Assembly: GCA_036502085.1 (NCBI GenBank)
Contig: DASXZD010000051.1
Coordinates: forward strand, 1 to 12,915
Reading direction: 5' to 3'
Length of the DNA: 12,915 nucleotides
Origin: PALSA-505 sp036502085
GTDB lineage: Bacteria; Actinomycetota; Actinomycetes; Streptosporangiales; Streptosporangiaceae
Shown one piece after another: positions 6,355 to 12,915 of this stretch. A program made the position numbers and the translations under genes. Numbering within the stretch: the first letter of the stretch is position 1; every line of letters begins with the position of its first letter. The notes under the pieces were generated by a model, which was not told where the DNA came from, did not search any database, and saw only the letters and a program-made list of their open reading frames with translations.

Positions 6355-6915
6355 TCAGCTAGCCAGCCGCCGCATGTCAGCGCCGTCTTCGGCGGTCCCG
6401 ACGACGAGCGAGTCGTCGATCTCGAAGAACTCCGGCGCCGGCGCACGGCCGGCCAGCCGCAGCGTCCTGGCCAGCGGCCGGCGCCGCGCCGAGATCGTCG
6501 CCGCGACCGCGTCGTTGTAGAACTTCCTGGCCAGGAAGACCTGGTGCGCCGCGGTCTCCAGCTCGGTGAGCAGTTCCTCGGCCCCGTCCGCGTGACTAAG
6601 CAAGGCGCGAAAGTCCGGCTGGCCGAACGCGGCGCGCAGCGCGCGGGACAGGTCGCTCTCGGCCAGCTCGCGCTGCCTGCTGCCGGCTCGTGCGTCGTGC
6701 GCGGCGCCGGCCAGCAGCACGCTGGTCGCGGGGTCGAGCAGACCGGACGAGGCCAGCTCGGCCGCCACGCAGTTGCGCCGCAGCAGCGCAGCCTCCAGGG
6801 CGGCACGGGCCGCCTCGACCCTGGCGTGCAGCCGGTCCAGCCGTCCGGCCCGCCAGGACAGGTAGACGACAAGGAACGTGGCGACCGCAATCGCCAGGAA
6901 GACGTCAAGCAGCAT
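6355..6915 (-). CDS. LemA-like single-pass membrane protein
   Basis: The 186-aa protein has an N-terminal hydrophobic helix (about 2-20) followed by WRAGRLDRLHARV, so it is probably anchored with its bulk on the cytoplasmic side by the positive-inside rule. A long helical, Ala/Glu/Arg-rich region (27-140) follows. The stretch RKFYNDAVAAT (130-140) and the later PEFFEID (161-167) look like the C-terminal signature of the LemA family, where a YN-AV motif and a PxEFFE segment are typical. LemA function is not settled. The stop lies 43 nt before the terminator. It follows pimA after a 37-nt gap, so it is probably cotranscribed with the PIM genes and may serve the membrane or lipid machinery. I am fairly sure of the LemA-like shape, not of the role. 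The ATG at 6915 has only a weak GGGA-type ribosome binding site. Confidence 0.75.
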   Translation of the reverse strand: MLLDVFLAIAVATFLVVYLSWRAGRLDRLHARVEAARAALEAALLRRNCVAAELASSGLLDPATSVLLAGAAHDARAGSRQRELAESDLSRALRAAFGQPDFRALLSHADGAEELLTELETAAHQVFLARKFYNDAVAATISARRRPLARTLRLAGRAPAPEFFEIDDSLVVGTAEDGADMRRLAS

Positions 6916-6952
6916 CGCAGTGTCCCATTCAGAAGTCGCGTCGCTCCACGGG

Positions 6953-8098
6953 TCACAAGCCTCGCGCGGCGACCGCGGCGACCTTGACGTGGCCGGCCGC
7001 GGAGACCACGGCCTCGTACACGGCCACCACGTCCCTGGCCACCACCGGCCAGTCGTAGGCCTGCACCGCCTCGGAGGCGGCCGCGGACAGGTCGGCCCGC
7101 CGCTGCGGGTCGTCCAGCAGCCGCTCGGCCGCCGCCGCCAGCGCGGCCGGGTCGCCCGTCTCGAACAGCTCGCCGGACTGGCCGCCGCGCAGCACCCGGC
7201 GGAACGCCTCGATGTTGCTCGCGACGATCGGCGCGCCCGCTGCCATCGCCTCGGCGAGCACGATCCCGAAGCTCTCGCCGCCGGTATTCGGCGCGCAGAA
7301 GACGTCGACCGAGTGCAGCACGCGCGACTTGTCCTCCTCGCTGACCATGCCGAGCAGTTCCACCCGCTCGCGCAGCCCGGCCGGCAGCTTATCCCGCACC
7401 TCGTCGGCGTCGCCGCGCCCGGCGATCAGCAGCCGCAGCCCCGGTCGCCGCGGGCCGAGTAGCTCGAACGCATCAAGCAGCACGGCCAGGCCCTTGCGCG
7501 GCTCGTCGAACCGGCCGAGGAAGCCGATCGTCCCCCCGGGCCCTGGCCAGCCGGGAAGCGGATCGGCCTTCGAGTAGCGGTGAACCGCGACCCCGTTCGG
7601 AATAAGAACTGCATCCCCCCCGAGGTGCTCGACCAGCGTTCTGCGCGCGGCCTCGGAGACGGCGATCCTGGCGTTGATCTTCTCCAGGGCCGATTGCAGC
7701 AGGGGCTCGGCGGCGTGCATCACCCGGGAGCGGGGATTAGCGGTGTGGAAGGTCGCGACGATCGGCCCGGTGGCCACCCAGCAGGCCAGCAGCGACAGGC
7801 TGGGCGCCGCGGGCTCGTGCACGTGCAGCACGTCAAAGTCGCCGTCCCTGACCCAGCGGCGGACCCGGCTGGCCGACACGAAGCCGAACGACAGCCTGGC
7901 CACCGAGCCGTTGTACGGGACGGGCACCGCCCGGCCGGCCGGCACCACGTAGCCGGGCAGCGGGGCATCCTCGTCCGCGGCCGAGATCACCGACACCTGG
8001 TCGCCCCGGTCGATCAGGGCCTCCGCGAGGTCCCTGATGTGCTGCTGCACGCCCCCCGGCACGTTCCAGGTGTACGGGCAGACAATGCCGACCCTCAT
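6953..8098 (-). CDS. pimA: Phosphatidylinositol alpha-mannosyltransferase PimA
   Basis: PimA transfers the first mannose from GDP-mannose to the 2-position of phosphatidylinositol at the cytoplasmic face of the membrane, the committed step of PIM, lipomannan and lipoarabinomannan synthesis. The protein is 381 aa, family-typical, with a GT-B fold of the GT4 family. Visible landmarks match mycobacterial PimA numbering: PGGV with G16, H118 in FHTAN, R196 and K202 in GRFDEPRKG, and the EX7E pair E275/E283 in GESFGIVLAEAM. No signal peptide or transmembrane helix is seen, as expected for a peripheral enzyme. The ATG at 8098 overlaps the patA stop by 4 nt and is preceded by a GGGGGAG ribosome binding site. 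The open frame upstream of this start (to 8308) is patA sequence in another frame and is excluded. Confidence 0.95.
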   Translation of the reverse strand: MRVGIVCPYTWNVPGGVQQHIRDLAEALIDRGDQVSVISAADEDAPLPGYVVPAGRAVPVPYNGSVARLSFGFVSASRVRRWVRDGDFDVLHVHEPAAPSLSLLACWVATGPIVATFHTANPRSRVMHAAEPLLQSALEKINARIAVSEAARRTLVEHLGGDAVLIPNGVAVHRYSKADPLPGWPGPGGTIGFLGRFDEPRKGLAVLLDAFELLGPRRPGLRLLIAGRGDADEVRDKLPAGLRERVELLGMVSEEDKSRVLHSVDVFCAPNTGGESFGIVLAEAMAAGAPIVASNIEAFRRVLRGGQSGELFETGDPAALAAAAERLLDDPQRRADLSAAASEAVQAYDWPVVARDVVAVYEAVVSAAGHVKVAAVAARGL

Positions 8099-9036
8099 CC
8101 ATCTCCCCCGCGGGCGACTGAAGCAGCGAGCCTCTCCGGGTCGAGGTCGCTGGTGAAGACCCGCTGCAGCATGTGCCAGTCCTGCGGGTGCGCCCTGATC
8201 GCAGCCTCGAACACGGCGGCGAGCTGCTGGGTCAGCGCCGCTATCTTTTCCTGCCTTGTCCCCTCGACCGGCACGGGAATCTCCTCGTAGATGTGAGCTC
8301 CCCAGCACACGTCCTCATACCACAGTGTGACAGGCATCAGCGCGGCCCCGGTCTGCACGGCCAGCGCGGCGGGCCCGCCCATCATCCTGGCCTTCTCGCC
8401 GAAGAAGTCCACCTCGATGCCGGCCCCGGTGATGTCCCGGTCGGCGAGCAGGCAGACCAGGCGGCCGGCCCGCAGCCGCTGGGCCAGCACGCCGAACCGG
8501 CTGACCCCGCCGGTCGCGGGCAGCACCTCCATGCCCAGGCTCTCCCGGAAGGCCACGAACTTCTCGTACACCGACTCCGGCTTGAGCCGCTCGGCGACCG
8601 TGGTGAAGTTCTCCGCGCCGCGAGCCACGATCCAGGCGCCGGCGTGCTCCCAGTTGCCCATGTGCGGCAGCGCGAAGATCACCCCACGGCCGGCCGCCAG
8701 GTTCGCGAACGCGGCCTGCTCCTCGCCGGTGCACCGCATGTCCTCGAGGATCCGCTCGCGGCTGATCACCGGCAGCCTGAACACCTCGAGCCAGTACCGG
8801 GCGTAGGAGCGCAGCGACTCGCGGGACAGCGCCCGCAACTGCTTGCCGTCGGCGTCAGGGCCGAGGATCCGCAGCAGGTTTCCCTCCATGACCTGCACCC
8901 CCGGGCCCTGCCGGCGCCAGGCGATGTCAGCGGCGAACATGAACGCGCCGTGCGCCCATGGCTCGGGCGCCCGGCACACCAGCTTCCAGCCCAGGCCGTA
9001 GGCCAGGCTGCTCAGCCGCTCGGTCATCGTCGGCAT
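8095..9036 (-). CDS. patA: Phosphatidylinositol mannoside acyltransferase (PatA-like)
   Basis: PatA-type enzymes acylate the mannose added by PimA, using acyl-CoA. The family is related to the LpxL/HtrB lysophospholipid acyltransferases. The protein is 313 aa. The catalytic HX4(D/E) motif is HMGNWE with H125 and E130; further conserved stretches are AERLKPESVYEKF (148-160) and LADRDITGAGIEVDFFG (197-213), with R200 in the DR pair. No transmembrane helix stands out, in keeping with a peripheral membrane enzyme. The ATG at 9036 overlaps the pgsA stop by one base (TAATG), with a GGAGGGCGGGG-like ribosome binding site inside the end of pgsA. Its place between pgsA and pimA is the conserved PIM cluster order and supports the substrate assignment. 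Confidence 0.93.
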   Translation of the reverse strand: MPTMTERLSSLAYGLGWKLVCRAPEPWAHGAFMFAADIAWRRQGPGVQVMEGNLLRILGPDADGKQLRALSRESLRSYARYWLEVFRLPVISRERILEDMRCTGEEQAAFANLAAGRGVIFALPHMGNWEHAGAWIVARGAENFTTVAERLKPESVYEKFVAFRESLGMEVLPATGGVSRFGVLAQRLRAGRLVCLLADRDITGAGIEVDFFGEKARMMGGPAALAVQTGAALMPVTLWYEDVCWGAHIYEEIPVPVEGTRQEKIAALTQQLAAVFEAAIRAHPQDWHMLQRVFTSDLDPERLAASVARGGDG

Positions 9037-9686
9037 TACGCTTCCCCGCCCTCCTCGGACGCCTCGCCGCTCGCTTCGGCGGCCTGTCCCGCCGAGATCG
9101 TCCGCCGCACCGCGAGCACCCGCTGCCCGAACGTCACGGTGCTCAGCACGGCCAGCGCCCACAGCCCGATGACCAGCACGTAGCGCACGCCCAGGCCGGA
9201 CAGGCCGGCCGCGACGAGCGCGATGAGCAGCCGCTCGGTGCGCTCGGCGATCCCGACGTCGCAACGGTAGCCCAGGCCCTCGGCGCGCGCCTTGGCGTAA
9301 GACACCAGGGTCCCCGAGACCAGGCAGTACAGCGTCACCCCGGCCATCAGCCTGCTGTGCCCGCCGAACATGAACCACAGCGCCAGCCCGCCGAACACCG
9401 ACGCGTCCGCTATCCGGTCCAGGGTGGAGTCGAGGAACGCGCCCCACGGGCCGCTGGTCCCCTTGATCCGCGCCAGCGTGCCGTCCAGCATGTCGGCGGT
9501 CACGAAGAACCAGCAGACCATCGCGCCGGCGAACAGTTCGCCCGCCGGGAACAGCGACAGCGCGCCGGCCGACACGCCGAGCGTGCCGATCAGCGTCAGC
9601 ACGTTCGGCGTCAGGGGGGTGCGGGCAAGCGCCCGCCCGGCCGGGATCATCACCCGGTCCAGCACGGGTCGCAGCACATTCAGCAT
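9036..9686 (-). CDS. pgsA: Phosphatidylinositol phosphate synthase (CDP-alcohol phosphatidyltransferase)
   Basis: This integral membrane enzyme condenses CDP-diacylglycerol with inositol 1-phosphate to phosphatidylinositol phosphate, the precursor of PIMs. The CDP-alcohol phosphotransferase signature is complete: D65, D68, G69, A72, R73, G82, D86 and D90 in exact DX2DGX2ARX8GX3DX3D spacing. Several hydrophobic helices span about 28-63, 92-130 and 152-187. The C-terminal tail (about 198-216) is Glu/Ala/Gly-rich and unconserved. Length 216 aa is typical. The ATG at 9686 has no strong Shine-Dalgarno, but a TAAGAT hexamer at 9701-9696 could be a -10 element of a near-leaderless transcript. Assignment to the inositol phosphate enzyme, not a glycerophosphate one, rests on its clustering with patA and pimA. 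Confidence 0.93.
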   Translation of the reverse strand: MLNVLRPVLDRVMIPAGRALARTPLTPNVLTLIGTLGVSAGALSLFPAGELFAGAMVCWFFVTADMLDGTLARIKGTSGPWGAFLDSTLDRIADASVFGGLALWFMFGGHSRLMAGVTLYCLVSGTLVSYAKARAEGLGYRCDVGIAERTERLLIALVAAGLSGLGVRYVLVIGLWALAVLSTVTFGQRVLAVRRTISAGQAAEASGEASEEGGEA

Positions 9687-9695
9687 GGCCGTCCG

Positions 9696-9701
9696 ATCTT
9701 A
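9696..9701 (-). promoter_or_regulatory. Candidate -10 element for the pgsA operon
   Basis: TAAGAT on the minus strand lies 9 nt before the pgsA ATG and stands out in a very GC-rich neighbourhood. If used, the transcript would begin at or just before the start codon (leaderless or near-leaderless, common in actinobacteria). No convincing -35 hexamer is seen at 17-18 nt. Confidence 0.35.
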
Positions 9702-9833
9702 CTGGCGGGCAGGCAGGGCCCCGGCCACGGCCTGCGGCTGCGACCCAGGCCGGCGGCCCGCGATTAGGGTCTAGGGGTTGTGGCCGGCGGCCGACAGGTA
9801 AAAGGTGGTCGTGCAGGGAACTTGTTTATTAAC

Positions 9834-9839
9834 AGGAGG
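9834..9839 (+). promoter_or_regulatory. Shine-Dalgarno of the EF-G2 gene
   Basis: A full AGGAGG lies 8 nt before the GTG at 9848, the strongest ribosome binding site in the window. It fixes this GTG as the start despite the poorly conserved first 28 residues. Confidence 0.85.
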
Positions 9840-9847
9840 CGACGCCA

Positions 9848-12007
9848 GTGGCGGATAAGACGGGCGTGGGAGCCGCGGGCGGCTCACAGGCGGCCGGCCA
9901 GCAAGCAGGTCAGACGGACCCGGGCGACGTGCGGAACGTCGCGCTGGTCGGCCATTCGGGTGCGGGCAAGACAACTCTCGTGGAGGCGCTGCTGGCCCAC
10001 ACCGGCACGATCCCGCGGGCCGGCCGGGTGGAAGACGGCAGCACGGTCAGCGACTACGACGAGGTAGAGGTCAGGCAGCAGCGCTCGGTCAACCTCGTGC
10101 TCGCCCCGCTCGTGCATGCGGGGATCAAGGTAAACCTGCTCGACACGCCGGGCTACGCCGACTTCACCGGCGACCTGCGGGCCGGCCTGCGGGCCGCGGA
10201 CGCCGCGCTGTTCGCGGTCTCTGCCGCCGATGGCGTGGACGGGCTGACCCGGATGCTCTGGGACGAATGCGCGAGCGTCGGGATGCCCCGCGCTGTGGTA
10301 ATCACCAAGATCGACCACCAGCGCGGCAACTTCGACGAGGCGCTGGCCGCCTGCCGGGAGGCGTTCGGCGACTCGGTCGCGCCGCTGTACCTGCCCGTCG
10401 GCGGCGAGGACGGCGGGACCCGCGGTCTTATCGGGTTGCTCTCGCAGCGATTTTACGACTATTCGGCTTCCGAACGGTCCGAGCGTGATCCCGATCCTTC
10501 GTACGCGGACCGGATGGAAGAACTCCGAAGTTCGCTGATCGAGGGGATCATCCAGGAGAGCGAAGACGAGACTCTCATGGACAGGTACCTGTCCGGCGAG
10601 GAGATCGACCCGAAGGTGCTCATCGAGGACCTGGAGAAGGCGGTCGCGCTGGGCAGCTTCTTCCCGGTGCTGACGACCGCGGCGGTCCGCGGCATCGGCC
10701 TGCCGGAGCTACTGGAGATCATCACCCAGGCCTTCCCCTCCCCCAGCGAGCACCCGCTGCCCGCCGTCACCACGCTGGACGGCAAGGCGGTCAGCGGCCT
10801 GTCCTGCGATCCGAAGGGCCCGCTGCTCGCCGAGGTGGTCAAGACCGTCTCCGACCCGTACGTCGGCCGGGTCAGCCTGGTCCGGGTGTTCTCCGGCACG
10901 CTGCGCCCGGACGCCAGCGTGCACGTGTCCGGCCACGGCATGGCCGACCGCGGCCACGCCGACCACGATAACGACGAGCGTGTCGGCGGCCTGTCCACGC
11001 CGCTCGGCAAGCAGCAGCGCCCGGCCACGCTGTGCGTCGCCGGCGACATCTGCGCGGTGGCCAAGCTCGGCACGGCCGAAGCGGGCGACACGCTGTCCGA
11101 CCCCGCCCGCCCGCTGCTCATGCAGGCATGGTCGGTGCCCGAGCCGCTGCTGCCGGTAGCGATCACTGCGAAGTCCAAGGCGGACGAGGACAAGCTGTCG
11201 CAGGCGCTGGGCCGGCTAGTGGCCGAGGACCCGACGCTGCGGATGGAGATGAACTCCGAAACCCACCAGCTCGTGCTGTGGTGCATGGGCGAGGCGCACG
11301 CCGACCTCATGCTGGACCGGCTGTCTTCCCGCTACGGCGTCGCGGTGGAGACCGTCGATGTGCGGGTGCCGCTGCGCGAGACGGTGGCGGGCAAGGCCGC
11401 CGGGCTCGGCCGCAATGTCAAGCAGAGCGGCGGGCACGGCGAGTTCGGCATCTGCCACATCGAGGTGGAGCCGCTGCCGTCGGGTTCCGGCCTGGAGTTC
11501 GTTGACAAGATCGTCGGCGGTGTCGTGCCGCGGCAGTTCATCCCCTCGGTGGAGAAGGGCGTGCGGGCCCAGATGGAGCAGGGCGTGCTGGCCGGCTACC
11601 CGCTCGAAGACATCAGGGTGACGCTGTTCGACGGCAAGGCGCACTCGGTGGACTCCTCCGACATGGCCTTCCAGAAGGCCGGCCGGGCCGCGCTGCGGGA
11701 CGCCGCGGAGAAGGCCAAGGTGCTGCTGCTCGAGCCGGTGGACGAGGTGTCGGTGCTGGTCGCCGACGACTACGTCGGCGGCATCATGTCCGACCTGTCG
11801 TCCCGGCGCGGCCGGGTGATCGGCACCGAGCCGGTGGGCAGCGGCCGCACGATGGTCAAGGCCGAGATCCCCGAGCTGGAACTGCTGCGGTACGCGATCG
11901 ACCTGCGGTCGATGTCGCACGGCACCGGCTCGTTCAGCCGCAGCTACCTGCGGCACGAGCCGCTGCCCTCGCACCTGGCCGACAAGGTGGCGAAGGCTTC
12001 GGCATAA
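9848..12007 (+). CDS. fusA2: Elongation factor G-like translational GTPase (EF-G2 type)
   Basis: This 719-aa protein is a paralogue of EF-G, similar to actinobacterial FusA2/EF-G2. After a 28-residue Gly/Ala/Gln-rich tail comes the G domain (30-300) with P-loop GHSGAGKTT (35-43). Domain II (about 320-415) contains a family-typical His/Asp-rich loop. Domains III-V follow, with domain IV starting near 503 and containing the SGGHGEFG segment. GTPase motifs deviate from EF-G: the switch I ERGITI-like segment is QRSVNL (Asn82 where Thr binds Mg), switch II is DTPGYADF (Tyr103 for the catalytic His), and G4 is TKID (153-156) for NKxD. Related mycobacterial EF-G2 is, as I recall, reported to bind GTP without ribosome-dependent hydrolysis. 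Its role is uncertain; the canonical fusA is presumably elsewhere. It is monocistronic here and ends before a hairpin. Confidence 0.92.
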   Translation: MADKTGVGAAGGSQAAGQQAGQTDPGDVRNVALVGHSGAGKTTLVEALLAHTGTIPRAGRVEDGSTVSDYDEVEVRQQRSVNLVLAPLVHAGIKVNLLDTPGYADFTGDLRAGLRAADAALFAVSAADGVDGLTRMLWDECASVGMPRAVVITKIDHQRGNFDEALAACREAFGDSVAPLYLPVGGEDGGTRGLIGLLSQRFYDYSASERSERDPDPSYADRMEELRSSLIEGIIQESEDETLMDRYLSGEEIDPKVLIEDLEKAVALGSFFPVLTTAAVRGIGLPELLEIITQAFPSPSEHPLPAVTTLDGKAVSGLSCDPKGPLLAEVVKTVSDPYVGRVSLVRVFSGTLRPDASVHVSGHGMADRGHADHDNDERVGGLSTPLGKQQRPATLCVAGDICAVAKLGTAEAGDTLSDPARPLLMQAWSVPEPLLPVAITAKSKADEDKLSQALGRLVAEDPTLRMEMNSETHQLVLWCMGEAHADLMLDRLSSRYGVAVETVDVRVPLRETVAGKAAGLGRNVKQSGGHGEFGICHIEVEPLPSGSGLEFVDKIVGGVVPRQFIPSVEKGVRAQMEQGVLAGYPLEDIRVTLFDGKAHSVDSSDMAFQKAGRAALRDAAEKAKVLLLEPVDEVSVLVADDYVGGIMSDLSSRRGRVIGTEPVGSGRTMVKAEIPELELLRYAIDLRSMSHGTGSFSRSYLRHEPLPSHLADKVAKASA

Positions 12008-12026
12008 CTCCCTGGATTAGCCGCGC

Positions 12027-12063
12027 CCCCGGACCGGGCCCTTCGGTCAGGTCCGGTCCGGGG
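12027..12063. terminator. Hairpin terminator between convergent genes
   Basis: A perfect 11-bp stem has arms CCCCGGACCGG (12027-12037) and CCGGTCCGGGG (12053-12063). It can extend inward by one G-U and one C-G pair. It sits 20 nt after the EF-G2 gene stop and 15 nt beyond the stop of the opposing gene, so it probably serves both directions. No T-tract is present. Confidence 0.75.
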
Positions 12064-12077
12064 TGCTGGCCCTCAGG

Positions 12078-12915
12078 TTAAGACGGCGTGACCGAGTTGG
12101 AAGGCAGGGACGCTGGTCCCGTGCCGTGGGCGTTGGTGGCCGTCACCGTGAACGTGTAGGCGGTGCCGCTGGTGAGGCCGGTGACGGTGATAGGTGACGA
12201 GATCCCGGTGGCCGTCGCGCCCCCCGGGCTGGCCGTCACCGTGTAGGAGTTGATCGCGCTGCCGCCGTCGGAGGCCGGGGCGGTGAAGCTCACCGTCGCC
12301 GAGCCGTTCCCGGCCACGGCCGTGACCATCTTGGGCGCTCCCGGATGGGTGGCCTTCGGCAGCACCGTGATGACGGCCTGGGCGCGGGCGATAGTGGAGT
12401 CGGAGCTGTTACCGGATAGGTTCAGGGAGAACGTTCCCTTCACCGTCTGCCCGCAGCTCAGCAGCGGCACCCGCACGGTCACCGTGGTGACGCCCGGCGG
12501 GAAGGTCAGCACGCCCTGCTGGCCGACGTAGCCGAAGCCGGTGCCCGAGCAGAACGTGTTCGACGATGTCGTGCCGTTGGCGGTGGTGTAGTTCACCGTC
12601 ACCACGCTGACGCCGGGGGCGCTGAGCGTCACCGGCAGGTCAACATAGCCGTCACCGGTGCTGACCGTGACGTTGGGCGACGCCGAGATCTTCGGCGCGG
12701 TGACGTGCGCGGCGCCGCTGGCGCCGATGGTCACGATGCCGGTGCCGTCGGTCACCGTGGCGTGGGCCGGGGCGCCGAGGGTCACCGAGAAGCTGCGGGC
12801 CCTGGCCGAACCGGACCGGTCCAGGATCGGCACGGTGATGTTCTGCGCGGTCTCCCCCGGCGGGAAGACCAGCGTCCCGCTGGTCGCGGTGTAATCCGTC
12901 CCGGCCGCGGCCGAG
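12078..12915 (-). CDS. Calx-beta / fibronectin type III repeat protein (partial, N-terminus off the window)
   Basis: Only the C-terminal 278 residues are visible; the frame stays open to the right edge. The first ~65 residues are the end of a Calx-beta domain (AAGTDYTATSGTLVFPPG, then ITVPILD). A second, more diverged Calx-beta-like domain spans about 76-186 and carries two cysteines (C122, C154 of the visible part) that could form a disulfide. The chain ends with a fibronectin III domain (about 192-276: GSATVSFTAPASDGG, then LTSGTAYTFTVTATNAHG). Thr/Ser/Val/Gly-rich composition is typical of large secreted or surface proteins. No LPXTG signal or membrane helix follows, so it would be released or held non-covalently. 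An apparent start at 12833 is internal to the first domain and is not a real start. Function unknown. Confidence 0.8.
   Translation of the reverse strand, partial: SAAAGTDYTATSGTLVFPPGETAQNITVPILDRSGSARARSFSVTLGAPAHATVTDGTGIVTIGASGAAHVTAPKISASPNVTVSTGDGYVDLPVTLSAPGVSVVTVNYTTANGTTSSNTFCSGTGFGYVGQQGVLTFPPGVTTVTVRVPLLSCGQTVKGTFSLNLSGNSSDSTIARAQAVITVLPKATHPGAPKMVTAVAGNGSATVSFTAPASDGGSAINSYTVTASPGGATATGISSPITVTGLTSGTAYTFTVTATNAHGTGPASLPSNSVTPS

Larger units (their letters stand above)
9687..9847. other. Divergent promoter region between pgsA and the EF-G2 gene
   Basis: This 161-bp region separates two divergently read genes. It is GC-rich near pgsA and becomes AT-richer just before the EF-G2 start (GTTTATTAAC at about 9824-9833). 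I cannot assign a reliable -35/-10 pair for the plus-strand gene. Confidence 0.6.

Noticed and set aside
12250..12894. Plus-strand open frames opposite the Calx-beta/Fn3 gene
   Set aside because: They are shadows of the minus-strand beta-domain coding sequence, which has recognisable Calx-beta and Fn3 patterns.

Overview
This is a high-GC window from an actinobacterium. The evidence is the gene order pgsA-patA-pimA ... pdxS-pdxT-yebC ... ruvC-ruvA-ruvB, which resembles the mycobacterial Rv2612c-Rv2592c region as I recall it. Phosphatidylinositol mannoside (PIM) genes, an actinobacterial-type SOS box and an EF-G2-type factor point the same way. Genus cannot be fixed from sequence alone. A soil actinomycete outside the mycobacteria (for example a Streptosporangiales or Frankia-like lineage) is my guess.

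Layout, in the direction of transcription. From about 9.69 kb down to 6.36 kb on the minus strand lies a PIM lipid operon: pgsA (phosphatidylinositol phosphate synthase), patA (PIM acyltransferase), pimA (first mannosyltransferase) and a small LemA-like membrane protein. It ends at a strong hairpin (6268-6311). A short intergenic region with a degenerate 12-bp tandem repeat follows, then a second minus-strand operon: pdxS and pdxT (pyridoxal phosphate synthase), yebC, and an Eis-like GNAT acetyltransferase with a glycine-rich insertion built on 15-bp repeats. After a 319-bp gap holding an imperfect palindrome and a 14-bp LexA/SOS-box match comes ruvC-ruvA-ruvB (Holliday junction processing). 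ruvB runs off the left edge.

On the plus strand, diverging from pgsA, is one long gene for an EF-G2-type translation GTPase (719 aa) with several non-canonical GTPase-motif residues. It converges, across a bidirectional-type hairpin, on the 3' end of a minus-strand gene for a secreted-type Calx-beta/fibronectin III protein cut by the right edge.

Most neighbouring genes overlap by 1-4 nt (TAATG, ATGA or GTGA), so tight translational coupling is expected. The exceptions are the junctions next to the two less conserved genes: a 37-nt gap before the LemA-like gene and a 5-nt gap before the Eis-like gene. I found no tRNA, rRNA, CRISPR array, insertion sequence or phage gene. No wholly new multi-gene system is evident. 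The most informative signals are the SOS box, the repeat-built insertion in the acetyltransferase, the LemA-like member of the PIM operon and the 12-bp repeat block before pdxS.
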